Assembly: GCF_020164475.1 (NCBI RefSeq)
Contig: NZ_JAIQWX010000007.1
Coordinates: 17,046-81,045 of the forward strand
Direction: 5' to 3'
Length of the DNA: 64,000 nucleotides
DNA from: Pseudomonas sp. REP124
GTDB taxonomy: Bacteria; Pseudomonadota; Gammaproteobacteria; Pseudomonadales; Pseudomonadaceae
Shown here one piece after another: positions 17,959 through 26,197 of this stretch (positions within the stretch are counted from its first letter, which is position 1; the number at the start of each line of letters is the position of its first letter). The position numbers were made by a program, and so were the translations under genes. The notes beneath the pieces were generated by a model, which did not search any database, had not been told where the DNA came from, and saw only the letters and a list, made by a program, of their open reading frames with translations.

Positions 17959-19458
17959 TCAAGCGGTGGCCAACGTCATGATGCTGTCGGGGGCAATCTG
18001 CGGCCGATGCAGGATGCCTTGGGAGCAGCCGCGCGCCATGACCATCACCCGATGGGACAGGCCGATGACTTCTTCCAGATCGGAGCTGACGACGATCACC
18101 GAAACACCGGTTTTGGAAAGATCGATGATCAACTCATAAATCGCCGCCCGTGCGCCCATGTCGATGCCGCGGGTGGGTTCATCCAGAATGATCACTTTCG
18201 GATTACGGGCGATCCATTTGGCGATGACCACTTTCTGCTGGTTGCCGCCGGACAGCTTGTCGAGCATCTGCCCTGCCGAGCCCTTGATCCCCAGCATCGC
18301 GATTCGCTCTCGGGCGAACGCTGCCATCCGCTGGTGGGCCACGACGCCATACGAACTGAGGCTATCGAGGTTGCAGTAAGCTAGGTTCTCAGCGATGGTC
18401 TGATTCAGAATCACGCCTTCGGTCTTACGGTCCTCGGGGATCAACACGACCCCAGCATGGATCGCCGCCTGCACGTTGTTGGCCGGCAACGGACGATCAT
18501 CCAGAAGCACTTCGCCCTGACTCACCGCACTCAACCCGGCTATCGCCTGAACCAGCTCGGTGCGACCTGCGCCGACGATGCCGGCAATACCAAAAATTTC
18601 CCCGGCCCTGACCGCGAACGACACATCGTGGAAGCGACCGGACTTGTCCGATAGCCGATCAACACGCAGTACCGTGGCGTCAAGGGGCTCGGGCAGTTCC
18701 GGGAACAACCGCTCGATCGGTCGACCGACCATTTGCGACACCAGCACGCTGACATCGGTACGACCACTGTCATGACGCGCGATAAGGTGGCCATCGCGCA
18801 TGACCACAACCTTGTCGGCGATCCGGGCAATCTCGTCCATTCGATGACTGATGTAGATGAATGAAACGCCCTCTTTCTTCAGCTCCTCAATCTGCTTGAA
18901 CAGCAACTCGGTTTCGTCTTTACCCAAGGCGGCCGTAGGCTCGTCAAGGATCAGCAGGCGCGAGTTGAGTGTGAGCGCCCTGGCAATCTCCACGAGTTGC
19001 TGGGCAGCGATCTTCAACTGCCGAACCGGGGTTTGCGGGGAGATGTCCAGGCCAAGGCGGCGCAGTTGTTTCTCGGTTTCGCGGTGCATTGTCTGGCGGT
19101 CGATCATGCCTCGGGAAATCGGCAGATGACCGAGAAAAACGTTCTCCGCCACGCTCAAGTCGGGCAGCAAATGAATTTCCTGATGAATCATGTTGATGCC
19201 CTGGGCCATGGCGGCGCCCGGACCATTCGGCGCATAGGGCTCGCCGGCCAGAAACATTGATCCTTTGGAAGGCGCCAGCGCCCCGGCAACGATTGAGGAA
19301 AAGGTCGACTTGCCTGCACCGTTTTCCCCCAGCAATGCCACCACTTCTCCGTAGCCGATATCGAGACTGATGTCTTCCAGCACCCGAACCGAGTTGAATG
19401 ACTTGCCGATGTTGCTGGCCCTGAACAACGGTGCCTGAGCGGATTTGTTCGCATTCAT
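17959..19458 (-). CDS. sugar ABC transporter, tandem ATP-binding protein (RbsA/MglA type)
   Basis: 499 residues with two ATPase halves. The first has Walker A GENGAGKS (44-51) and Walker B LLILDEPTAAL. The second has a degenerate Walker A (GIVGAGRTE), the signature LSGGNQQKV and Walker B VIILDEPTRG, as is normal for the family. The open frame extends 20 codons upstream, but GGAGG before the internal ATG sets the start. It energises the importer formed with the permease and binding protein encoded just upstream. Confidence 0.93.
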   Translation of the reverse strand: MNANKSAQAPLFRASNIGKSFNSVRVLEDISLDIGYGEVVALLGENGAGKSTFSSIVAGALAPSKGSMFLAGEPYAPNGPGAAMAQGINMIHQEIHLLPDLSVAENVFLGHLPISRGMIDRQTMHRETEKQLRRLGLDISPQTPVRQLKIAAQQLVEIARALTLNSRLLILDEPTAALGKDETELLFKQIEELKKEGVSFIYISHRMDEIARIADKVVVMRDGHLIARHDSGRTDVSVLVSQMVGRPIERLFPELPEPLDATVLRVDRLSDKSGRFHDVSFAVRAGEIFGIAGIVGAGRTELVQAIAGLSAVSQGEVLLDDRPLPANNVQAAIHAGVVLIPEDRKTEGVILNQTIAENLAYCNLDSLSSYGVVAHQRMAAFARERIAMLGIKGSAGQMLDKLSGGNQQKVVIAKWIARNPKVIILDEPTRGIDMGARAAIYELIIDLSKTGVSVIVVSSDLEEVIGLSHRVMVMARGCSQGILHRPQIAPDSIMTLATA

Positions 19459-19480
19459 GACGTGACCTCCTTCACCGCAC

Positions 19481-20431
19481 TCAAGGATGCTGTTCAAGAA
19501 AGGTCGCCACGTTTTCACGCGTGGTGACGAAGGCTGGCAACAGCTGAGTCTTGTTCACGGTCTTGCCCTGCTGCAGGTCGACAGCCGTGCGCAAGGCCAG
19601 GCGCCCCATTTCCACGGCCTGCTGCGTGATGGTCATGTCCATCTTGCCGTCGCGAATGGCTTCCAGAGCCGAAGGCAAACCGTCATAGCCAAAAACCCAG
19701 ACCTTGTGATCGATATTGGCCACCTTGACGGCCTGCGCGGCTCCCAGCGCCGGTGCATCGGAACGGCCGATGAACACGTTGATTTTCGGGTTCTTCTGCA
19801 ACATGTCCTGCGCCACTTTGAAGCCATTGTCCTGGAGCCAGTCGGTGGGCTTGCGGTCGATGATTTTCATGCCGGGGGCATCGGCCAGAACGGCATCCAG
19901 GCCTTTGGCTCTGGTGACTTCCGTCGAGTCACCAAGGGTGCCCTGAAGCAAACCAATCTCGGCCTGACCACCCGTCAGCTTGATCATTTGCCGCGCCAAC
20001 TCACCGGCCGCAGCCAGGTTATCGGTGGAGATGTAAGCGTCGCACTCGACGTTTTTCGGGAAGTTGTCGATGCAGATAACCGGTATGCCCTGCTGGCGCG
20101 CCAGCCGTACCGGCACCGCAGAAGCGGCGCTTCCGGTGGCGGTGTAGAGCAGCACATCGATGCCTTTGCTGAGCATGTCCTGAATCTGGCTGACTTGCCG
20201 CGCAGGGTCGGCCTGGGCGTCGGCAACCAGCACATTCTTGATGCCCAGGTTCTTGGCCTGCTCCATCACGCCATCGCGCACCATCAGGTAGAACACCCAT
20301 TGCAGGCTCGGAATGGACATTCCGACGGTGATCTCATTCGCAGGCTTAACCTGTGCAAACACATTGGTGGACAACAGGCAGCCGAGCAGCGGCAGCCACA
20401 GGAAACGCGCTGAAACAGAAGGCAGGTTCAT
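19481..20431 (-). CDS. sugar ABC transporter, periplasmic binding protein
   Basis: 316 residues. A signal peptide ends at about Ala26 (STNVFA). The mature protein begins with a strand typical of the ribose/galactose cluster (ITVGMSIPSLQWVFYLMVRDG), and the ligand-facing segment is GIPVICIDNFP. AAGGA sits before the ATG; an open 29-codon upstream extension is rejected. Its pocket would determine the imported compound, probably a pentose-like or modified sugar. Confidence 0.92.
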   Translation of the reverse strand: MNLPSVSARFLWLPLLGCLLSTNVFAQVKPANEITVGMSIPSLQWVFYLMVRDGVMEQAKNLGIKNVLVADAQADPARQVSQIQDMLSKGIDVLLYTATGSAASAVPVRLARQQGIPVICIDNFPKNVECDAYISTDNLAAAGELARQMIKLTGGQAEIGLLQGTLGDSTEVTRAKGLDAVLADAPGMKIIDRKPTDWLQDNGFKVAQDMLQKNPKINVFIGRSDAPALGAAQAVKVANIDHKVWVFGYDGLPSALEAIRDGKMDMTITQQAVEMGRLALRTAVDLQQGKTVNKTQLLPAFVTTRENVATFLEQHP

Positions 20432-20489
20432 GTTTTTATCCTTGTTATTTTGGCAGGTAGACGACGACCGTTCGGGCGACAACCTGAGT

Positions 20490-21476
20490 TCAGTCAGTCT
20501 TGCGTTTGAGCAGGTCAAGCATCACGGCGAAAGCGATGACGGCGCCGATGACTACTTGCTGGACGAAAGGAGAAATCCCGGCCAGATTCAGGCCATTGCG
20601 CAGCACGCCGATAATCAACACACCGATGATGGTGCCGACCACACTGCCCGCCCCGCCCTTGAGGCTGCCGCCGCCGATGACCACCGCGGCGATCACATCC
20701 AGCTCATAACCGACTCCGGCGCCGGCACCAGCTGTGTCCAGGCGCGACGTCATGATGATGCCGCCCAGGGCTGCGCAGATTCCGCAGATGATGTACACGG
20801 CGCTGGTATAAACCTTGACCCGGATCCCGGCGAGTTTGGCTACCTTGCTGCTGCCGCCGATGGCGTACAGGCTGCGGCCGGAAACCGTGAATTTGAGGAC
20901 GAACCAGAACAGCAGTGCCAGCACCGCGAAGCAGGTCACCGTCAGCGACAGCACGCCGCCATAACGAATGACCGAGAGGTTGCTGAACCACTCGGGGAAG
21001 CCACTGACCTGGGCGCCATCGGTGACCATGTAGGCAAGGCCGCGAGCGATCGACATCATCGCCAGCGTCGCAATGAACGATGGCAACCCGGCCTTGACCA
21101 CCAGCAACGCCGTGGTCGAACCGCAAGCCGCACCGACGGCGATGGCACCGAGCATCGCCATCCACATTGGCAATCCGAGCACCTGTTCCAGCCAGCTCAT
21201 GACCATGATTGCCACGGCCAGTACCGCGCCGACGGACAGATCGATACCACCGATGAGAATGACCAGGGTCATACCCAGCGCCATGATGCCCAACACCGTG
21301 ACTTGGTCGAGCACATTAAGCAGATTGCTCAAAGTCAGGAAACTATCGGTAAAGACGCTTAACACTGCACACAACAACAAAAGTCCGATCGTCGGTCCTG
21401 CGACATTGGATTCAAGTCCAACCCACTTCGGTATCGAGCCAATCCGGCTTGACTTGACCAGCACCTGATTATTCAT
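20490..21476 (-). CDS. sugar ABC transporter permease (RbsC/MglC type)
   Basis: 328 residues with about eight to ten membrane helices. The family motif region GGIDLSVGAVLA lies in the first third, and the coupling-loop segment IRVKVYTSAVYIICGICAAL and the tail GLNLAGISPFVQQVVIGAVI follow. An in-frame GTG four codons upstream is an alternative start. It is the second gene of the operon, after the flavin reductase. Confidence 0.92.
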   Translation of the reverse strand: MNNQVLVKSSRIGSIPKWVGLESNVAGPTIGLLLLCAVLSVFTDSFLTLSNLLNVLDQVTVLGIMALGMTLVILIGGIDLSVGAVLAVAIMVMSWLEQVLGLPMWMAMLGAIAVGAACGSTTALLVVKAGLPSFIATLAMMSIARGLAYMVTDGAQVSGFPEWFSNLSVIRYGGVLSLTVTCFAVLALLFWFVLKFTVSGRSLYAIGGSSKVAKLAGIRVKVYTSAVYIICGICAALGGIIMTSRLDTAGAGAGVGYELDVIAAVVIGGGSLKGGAGSVVGTIIGVLIIGVLRNGLNLAGISPFVQQVVIGAVIAFAVMLDLLKRKTD

Positions 21477-21532
21477 ACCCACATCCACTTGTTATTTAAT
21501 TGTTATAAGACCGAGCCAGCATGACTAACCGA

Positions 21533-22048
21533 TTAATGATTCAACGCGCGATAACGCCCTCCCATGTACAACAATGGTTCTTCTACGGATTGAGTGATGA
21601 CATCGATGACATTGCCAATAATCACGGTGTGTGTTCCGTGTTCAATCTCCTGAACGACTTCACAGAAGATCGCCGCCTGTGCATCGGCCAGATAGCGAAT
21701 TCCATGCATGCCGGTGCACCAGTCACCGTCGACAAAGCGTCTTTCGCGCAGGTCGGGCTGGCTGAAAATCTTGCAGATATCTTCATGCTGACTTTGCAGC
21801 ATATTCACGCAGAACAGCCCGGAACGCTTGATGATCGGTGAAGCGCTCGCGGTACGATTGATACAGATCAGAGCCGATGCTGGGGCCATCGACACCGACG
21901 AAAATGCGGTGGCGGCCAGACCGTGGGGCTGGCCATTTTCGTCAAGTGTGGTGATGAGGGTGATGGAAGAGGCAAAACGCCCCATCGCCATTTTGAATTG
22001 GCCGGCCAGGTCGATCGAAGTGGCGGCCTCTTGATATTGAACGCGCAT
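21533..22048 (-). CDS. flavin reductase (HpaC/DIM6-NTAB family)
   Basis: 171 residues of the flavin-reductase-like split-barrel fold. Typical parts are FKMAMGRFASSITLITT at the N-terminus, GLAATAFSSVSMAP (flavin phosphate loop) and RSGLFCVNML. It should supply reduced FMN or FAD to a partner monooxygenase, and the luciferase-like enzyme in the same operon is the obvious partner. GAGGG precedes the ATG. It is the first gene of the operon and diverges from a LysR gene. Confidence 0.87.
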   Translation of the reverse strand: MRVQYQEAATSIDLAGQFKMAMGRFASSITLITTLDENGQPHGLAATAFSSVSMAPASALICINRTASASPIIKRSGLFCVNMLQSQHEDICKIFSQPDLRERRFVDGDWCTGMHGIRYLADAQAAIFCEVVQEIEHGTHTVIIGNVIDVITQSVEEPLLYMGGRYRALNH

Positions 22049-22334
22049 GTTTAAACCCTCTTTATGGGTGACTCACAAACTCTGGCATTCATTATTAACA
22101 ATCCCCCCAACTTTTCTATTCACTTTTAAAAAATTGACTTTTCACTTTCCCCGTAAGGTGAACCCAACAACAAACTCATTTGAATCAGGTTCACAAATCG
22201 TCTGAAAGCCTTATCCAGAGCCAACTTTAAAGATTCTGCCGCTGGGCTTCGAAGAATTAATTCATGGTATTAACTGAACAATCGACCGATACTTTCCGAA
22301 CAATTAAAAGATCCGGATTGCGAGATAAATCATC
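22049..22334. promoter_or_regulatory. divergent control region of the sugar/monooxygenase operon
   Basis: A 286-base AT-rich gap, unlike the GC-rich genes around it. It contains the inverted pair GTGAACC (22158-22164) and GGTTCAC (22188-22194), centres 30 bases apart. It also has TTCACTTT-type repeats near 22129-22150 and the dyad TTAATTCATGGTATTAA (near 22257). These are candidate sites for the LysR protein encoded on the right. No single promoter can be fixed with confidence. Confidence 0.5.
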
Positions 22335-23288
22335 ATGGTCGATCGATTACAGGACATGCGTTTGTTTCGTCTGGTGGTTCAGACAGGCTCACTTTCCACC
22401 GCAGGCCGACAGATGGGTTTGTCACCTGCAGCCATGAGCGGGCGCCTCAAGGCCATGGAGGAGTTCTATGGGTTGCGCCTGCTCAAGCGCAACACCCGTA
22501 GCTTGAGCCCGACCGCCGAAGGCCAGTTGCTGTTTGAAAATGCGCTCAGGATTCTCGAAGAAGTCGATACCCTGGACAGCATCATCAAAAATGGTCACAG
22601 CGAACTGCTCGGCACAATCGGTCTGACCTGCCCTACCGATCTGGGTCGACAGTGGGTGAGCCAGTTGGTCGACGCTTTCCTGCGCGACAATCCCCACGTC
22701 AGCATCCGCCTGTTCTTCACTGACCGGATCCTCGATTTCGTGGAATCCGGATCGGACATCGCAATCCGCTTCGGGGATCTTCCCGATAGCTCACTGATCG
22801 CACGCTCCCTGGGTGTAGACCGGCCAGTGGTCTGCTGCTCTGCCCAATATCTGCAGCGCTACGGCGCTCCGCTCACGCCGCAGGACCTGCACCAGCACAA
22901 TTGCCTGGTGCAGTTGCGGGCAGACTTCGCGCTCGATCGCTGGAAGTTCATGGAAAACGGCGTGCCGACCACGATTCAGGTCAAGGGCAATCGGCTGGCC
23001 AACGACGGGTTCACCTTGCGACAGTGGGCAGTCCAGGGGCTGGGCATTATCTGGAAGTCAGTCTGGGAAGTGGCGGACGACATTCAGGCGAAACGACTGG
23101 TGCCGTTGCTCGAGGATTATCAATGCCCGACCGCAGGCTTTCACCTGCTCACCGAAGGCGGAAAGAAGCTGCCGCCGCGGGTCAAGTCGTTCGTTGATTT
23201 TGCCGTTCAGTATTTCAAGAGTCTGGACATGCCCGCACGGCACCTTTTGACTTCCCCCACCGGCGAACTCAAGCGCGCGATGCCATAG
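22335..23288 (+). CDS. LysR-family regulator of the sugar/monooxygenase locus
   Basis: 317 residues. Helix-turn-helix at TGSLSTAGRQMGLSPAAMSGRLKAME, then an effector domain. It diverges from the seven-gene importer/monooxygenase/transketolase operon and ends 3 bases from the stop of the convergent sugar kinase gene. This position between both parts makes it the likely regulator of the whole locus. Confidence 0.88.
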   Translation: MVDRLQDMRLFRLVVQTGSLSTAGRQMGLSPAAMSGRLKAMEEFYGLRLLKRNTRSLSPTAEGQLLFENALRILEEVDTLDSIIKNGHSELLGTIGLTCPTDLGRQWVSQLVDAFLRDNPHVSIRLFFTDRILDFVESGSDIAIRFGDLPDSSLIARSLGVDRPVVCCSAQYLQRYGAPLTPQDLHQHNCLVQLRADFALDRWKFMENGVPTTIQVKGNRLANDGFTLRQWAVQGLGIIWKSVWEVADDIQAKRLVPLLEDYQCPTAGFHLLTEGGKKLPPRVKSFVDFAVQYFKSLDMPARHLLTSPTGELKRAMP

Positions 23289-23291
23289 CAT

Positions 23292-24788
23292 TCAGTCGAG
23301 CGACACCGATTGCAGATCGCTCAGTACCGGTCGCAGGTTGGCCAACATATGCTCGTAGGCCTTGCGCATGCCGGCATAAAACCGCTGCCTGGACGGGTCC
23401 GGCAAGGACACGCATTCGACCGGCTTCTGCCAGTCGATCGCGGTCTGCTTCATATCTGCGAACACGCCAGCGCCGTGACCGGCGATCAAGGCGACGCCCA
23501 GGACACCGGACTCGGCAACGGGCAGTTTGCGACAAGGTATGCCCAGGACATCGGCCTTGATCTGGCGAAACAGCTGACTGTTGGCTCCCCCACCCAGACT
23601 GATAATCCCCTCCTCGCGAATATCGATGTTCATGTCCTTCATGCATTGCAGGAAACGTGCGTACTCGTAAGCGATTGACTCCAACATTGCCCGGTATTGG
23701 TCGGTACGATCGTGACTCCAGTCAAGGCCGACAAATGCCCCGCAGAACGCGGCTTCGAAAGGCGCATGACATCCACCCAAGTGCGGCAGAAACAGCAGCT
23801 TGTTGCGCTCGCTCAACATGGAACGGCCCTGCAATTCCAACTGCCCGCACTCGCTTTCGGTGAGGCCGAATTTTTTCAGCGTGAGCCCTGCGCCACCGAC
23901 ATAGGCCATCGAGTAATACAATTCCGGGATGCAGTGCCTGAACGTCGCCAGGGTGTTGTGCCGGGTGTCTGCCGCGTAGTGGTCCAGCAAAGTCGCCAGC
24001 ACCGAACCGGTGCCCGCAATGTCGAACAGTTGCCCCGCCTGAAATGCCCCGGTACCGAGCAAAGATGCAGCGATGTCCGCGCACCCCGCAAAAATCGGCG
24101 TGCCCGCCAACAGCCCGCTGCTACTAGCCACTTCGGCGCTGACCGAGCCGATGCGATCCCAGGGTTTGACCAATTGCGGCAATCGATCATGTTCCAGTTG
24201 AAATTCATCAATCAGCGAATGATTCCATCCTGAGGCCTGGCTGTCGGCAAAACTGTTGAAGCCAAGGTAGGTGTCGTCCATGAACGCCGCATCGCTGTCC
24301 AGAGCCGCCATACGCCCGGCCACGTAAGCGGCGGGCATGATGATCTTCCTGATCTTGCGGTACGTATCGGGTTGTTCCTCGCGCCAATACAGCCACTTGG
24401 CGGCGTGATTGGCACTGACCGGAGCACCCGAGCGTTGAACGATCTGTTGCTCGTAAGGTTTGAGCCGTTGCACCTGTTGAACACAACGCATGTCCAGCCA
24501 CGAGTCGTAGGGCGTTGTCGCCTGCCAGCCGCGGCCGACTGTAGAAATTCCGGCCATTTGCCCGCAGATCGAGATGCCGACAATTTCACCCGGATTGATC
24601 GTGAAAAGGGTTAGTACATCCTTGATGGCCAACAACACGGAAGCGTACATCTCGTCAGGACATTGCTCGAAGACCTGTCGTGCAGGATTCAACAAGCGTG
24701 TGGGACGACTTGCTGCAGCCAGTTGAACACCTTGGTCGTCTATGACAGCGACTCTTGTACTGGAGGTGCCCATGTCCACCCCAATCAT
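23292..24788 (-). CDS. FGGY-family carbohydrate kinase (xylulokinase-like)
   Basis: 498 residues. The phosphate-binding start is IGVDMGTSSTRVAVID and the catalytic Asp region is FAGCADIAASLLGTGAF. The FGGY signature region is LGGGANSQLFRQIKADVLG, with LPVAESGVLGVA after it. Substrates of this family are ketoses or polyols. Next to a split transketolase, a ketose made from the imported compound is the natural candidate. The frame runs 20 codons upstream to a GTG. The ATG was preferred because it lies right at the start of the conserved strand, but neither start has a strong ribosome site. Confidence 0.88.
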   Translation of the reverse strand: MIGVDMGTSSTRVAVIDDQGVQLAAASRPTRLLNPARQVFEQCPDEMYASVLLAIKDVLTLFTINPGEIVGISICGQMAGISTVGRGWQATTPYDSWLDMRCVQQVQRLKPYEQQIVQRSGAPVSANHAAKWLYWREEQPDTYRKIRKIIMPAAYVAGRMAALDSDAAFMDDTYLGFNSFADSQASGWNHSLIDEFQLEHDRLPQLVKPWDRIGSVSAEVASSSGLLAGTPIFAGCADIAASLLGTGAFQAGQLFDIAGTGSVLATLLDHYAADTRHNTLATFRHCIPELYYSMAYVGGAGLTLKKFGLTESECGQLELQGRSMLSERNKLLFLPHLGGCHAPFEAAFCGAFVGLDWSHDRTDQYRAMLESIAYEYARFLQCMKDMNIDIREEGIISLGGGANSQLFRQIKADVLGIPCRKLPVAESGVLGVALIAGHGAGVFADMKQTAIDWQKPVECVSLPDPSRQRFYAGMRKAYEHMLANLRPVLSDLQSVSLD

Positions 24789-25049
24789 TAATGCTCGGCT
24801 CTTCAAGGGTTGGCACTCACGCAAGAAAACGATAAGGATTGCATACACAATACTGTGATCGAACCGGCAGGGGCAGTAGCGATTTTCAGCCCGATCGGAA
24901 GCGTCTGAACATGGTTACGCAGAGTCGTCTATGAACTCGACGATAGGCGCCGATGAGCACAATTTCCCACGAGTTTCCCGCACCAACCCCAAATGTGAGC
25001 TATACCGCTGATTCCCCCCATTGCAGTTCTTCGACACAGGAGTTTGGCA

Positions 25050-25505
25050 ATGAAGCTCACAACCCCGCTTGCCGCCTTCATCATCAGCACCAGCCTGCTC
25101 GGATGCGCCAGCTCTTCGTCAGACTCCGGCGTCAACGTTCCACTGACGGCCACCCGGCATAACGCCGGTCAGATCGGCAATGTCACCCTGACGGACCTTG
25201 AGCAGAAAACCGGACTGAGTTTCTTCATTAGCGGTGTTCCCAACGGCGTGCTCCTGCCCTTGCGGGTGCAGTCATTCATCTACAAAGGCAGCTGCCAGCA
25301 ACCCGGCGCCGTTGCCTTTGCCATGAATGAACAGGTCAACACCCAGCGCCAGCCCGTCAAAGGCTGGACGTTCTCGCGCATCGCACCGATCGCCAGGTCC
25401 GAACTGCTGTCCGGCGATTACTCGGTGGTCGTGCGCAGTACCGCGGACAGCGGCAACCTCGATCTGTTTTGCGGGGATATCAAGCAGACGACCCCGGTGA
25501 AATAG
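25050..25505 (+). CDS. hypothetical lipoprotein, 151 residues
   Basis: Signal sequence with lipobox Leu-Leu-Gly-Cys, then a serine-rich linker. The remainder has two cysteines (GSCQQP, LFCGD) and beta-type sequence. I do not recognise the family. AGGAG before the ATG fixes the start. The 261-base gap before it, back to the kinase gene, shows no clear feature. Confidence 0.65.
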   Translation: MKLTTPLAAFIISTSLLGCASSSSDSGVNVPLTATRHNAGQIGNVTLTDLEQKTGLSFFISGVPNGVLLPLRVQSFIYKGSCQQPGAVAFAMNEQVNTQRQPVKGWTFSRIAPIARSELLSGDYSVVVRSTADSGNLDLFCGDIKQTTPVK

Positions 25506-25626
25506 CAGTGCGATGAGCTGGAGTTATGTGCCAAAGCTACACAACGGACAATTTCGACTAACGTCTAGAGGTGTCTTTGCAACTTGATCTCATCTACTAC
25601 GCCGTCATCGAAACAGGAGCTTGACC

Positions 25627-26082
25627 ATGAAAACCATCGCTGCCTGGCTGACCCTATCCTTGTCTTTCCTGATGCTGTGCGCGTGTGTCGCGGTCGATGC
25701 CGGAAGCGGCGGCGCCGGTGAAATGGAGATTCGCTCGGGGAAAATCGAGCAGATCACCCAGACGCAGATGCAGACCAACCACGACAGCGGTGTCGGCGCC
25801 ATCCTCGGTGGCCTGGGCGGTGTCGGCCTGGGCAGCCTGATCGGTCGCGGCACCGGTCGCGACGTAGCCATGATCGCCGGCGCCCTGGCCGGTGCGGCCG
25901 GTGGCAACTACGCGGAAAAGAAAGCCTATGACCAGCCCAAGGACGCCCAGCAGATCATCGTGCGCACCAAGAGCGGCGTGCTGGTGTCGGTGACCCAGCC
26001 GACCAATCCGGCGCTGACCAAGGGCATGGCGGTGTATGTCGAGGGTGCCGGCAGCGAAGCGCGGGTAGTACCGCAGAGCTGA
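25627..26082 (+). CDS. glycine-zipper outer-membrane lipoprotein (SlyB/PcP-like)
   Basis: 151 residues. Lipobox Leu-Cys-Ala-Cys near residue 18, then a glycine-zipper hairpin (VGAILGGLGGVGLGSLIG and MIAGALAGAAGG) and a C-terminal domain that ends in a GMAVYVEG strand. This architecture is that of the SlyB/PcP family of outer-membrane lipoproteins. CAGGAG precedes the ATG. It ends just before a REPIN. Confidence 0.8.
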   Translation: MKTIAAWLTLSLSFLMLCACVAVDAGSGGAGEMEIRSGKIEQITQTQMQTNHDSGVGAILGGLGGVGLGSLIGRGTGRDVAMIAGALAGAAGGNYAEKKAYDQPKDAQQIIVRTKSGVLVSVTQPTNPALTKGMAVYVEGAGSEARVVPQS

Positions 26083-26091
26083 GACCCCGAA

Positions 26092-26197
26092 CCCTGTAGG
26101 AGCGAGCACGCTCGCGATGGTCGTCAACGATGACGCTGGCTGTCTGAATGCCCGCGGTGTCTGGACGTTCATCGCGAGCGTGCTCGCTCCTACAGGG
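26092..26197. repeat. REPIN of the GTAGGAGCGAGC type
   Basis: Inverted REP pair (CCTGTAGGAGCGAGCACG and its complement) with a loop containing AACGATGACGCTGGC. Its right end overlaps the last codons of the hydrolase gene, and the CTA of CCTACAGG gives the TAG stop of that gene on the minus strand. Confidence 0.85.

Noticed and set aside
14732..24788. A plain sulfoquinovose or apiose pathway
   Set aside because: There is no sulfoquinovosidase, sulfite exporter, apiose isomerase or dehydrogenase in the operon, so neither known pathway explains the whole set.
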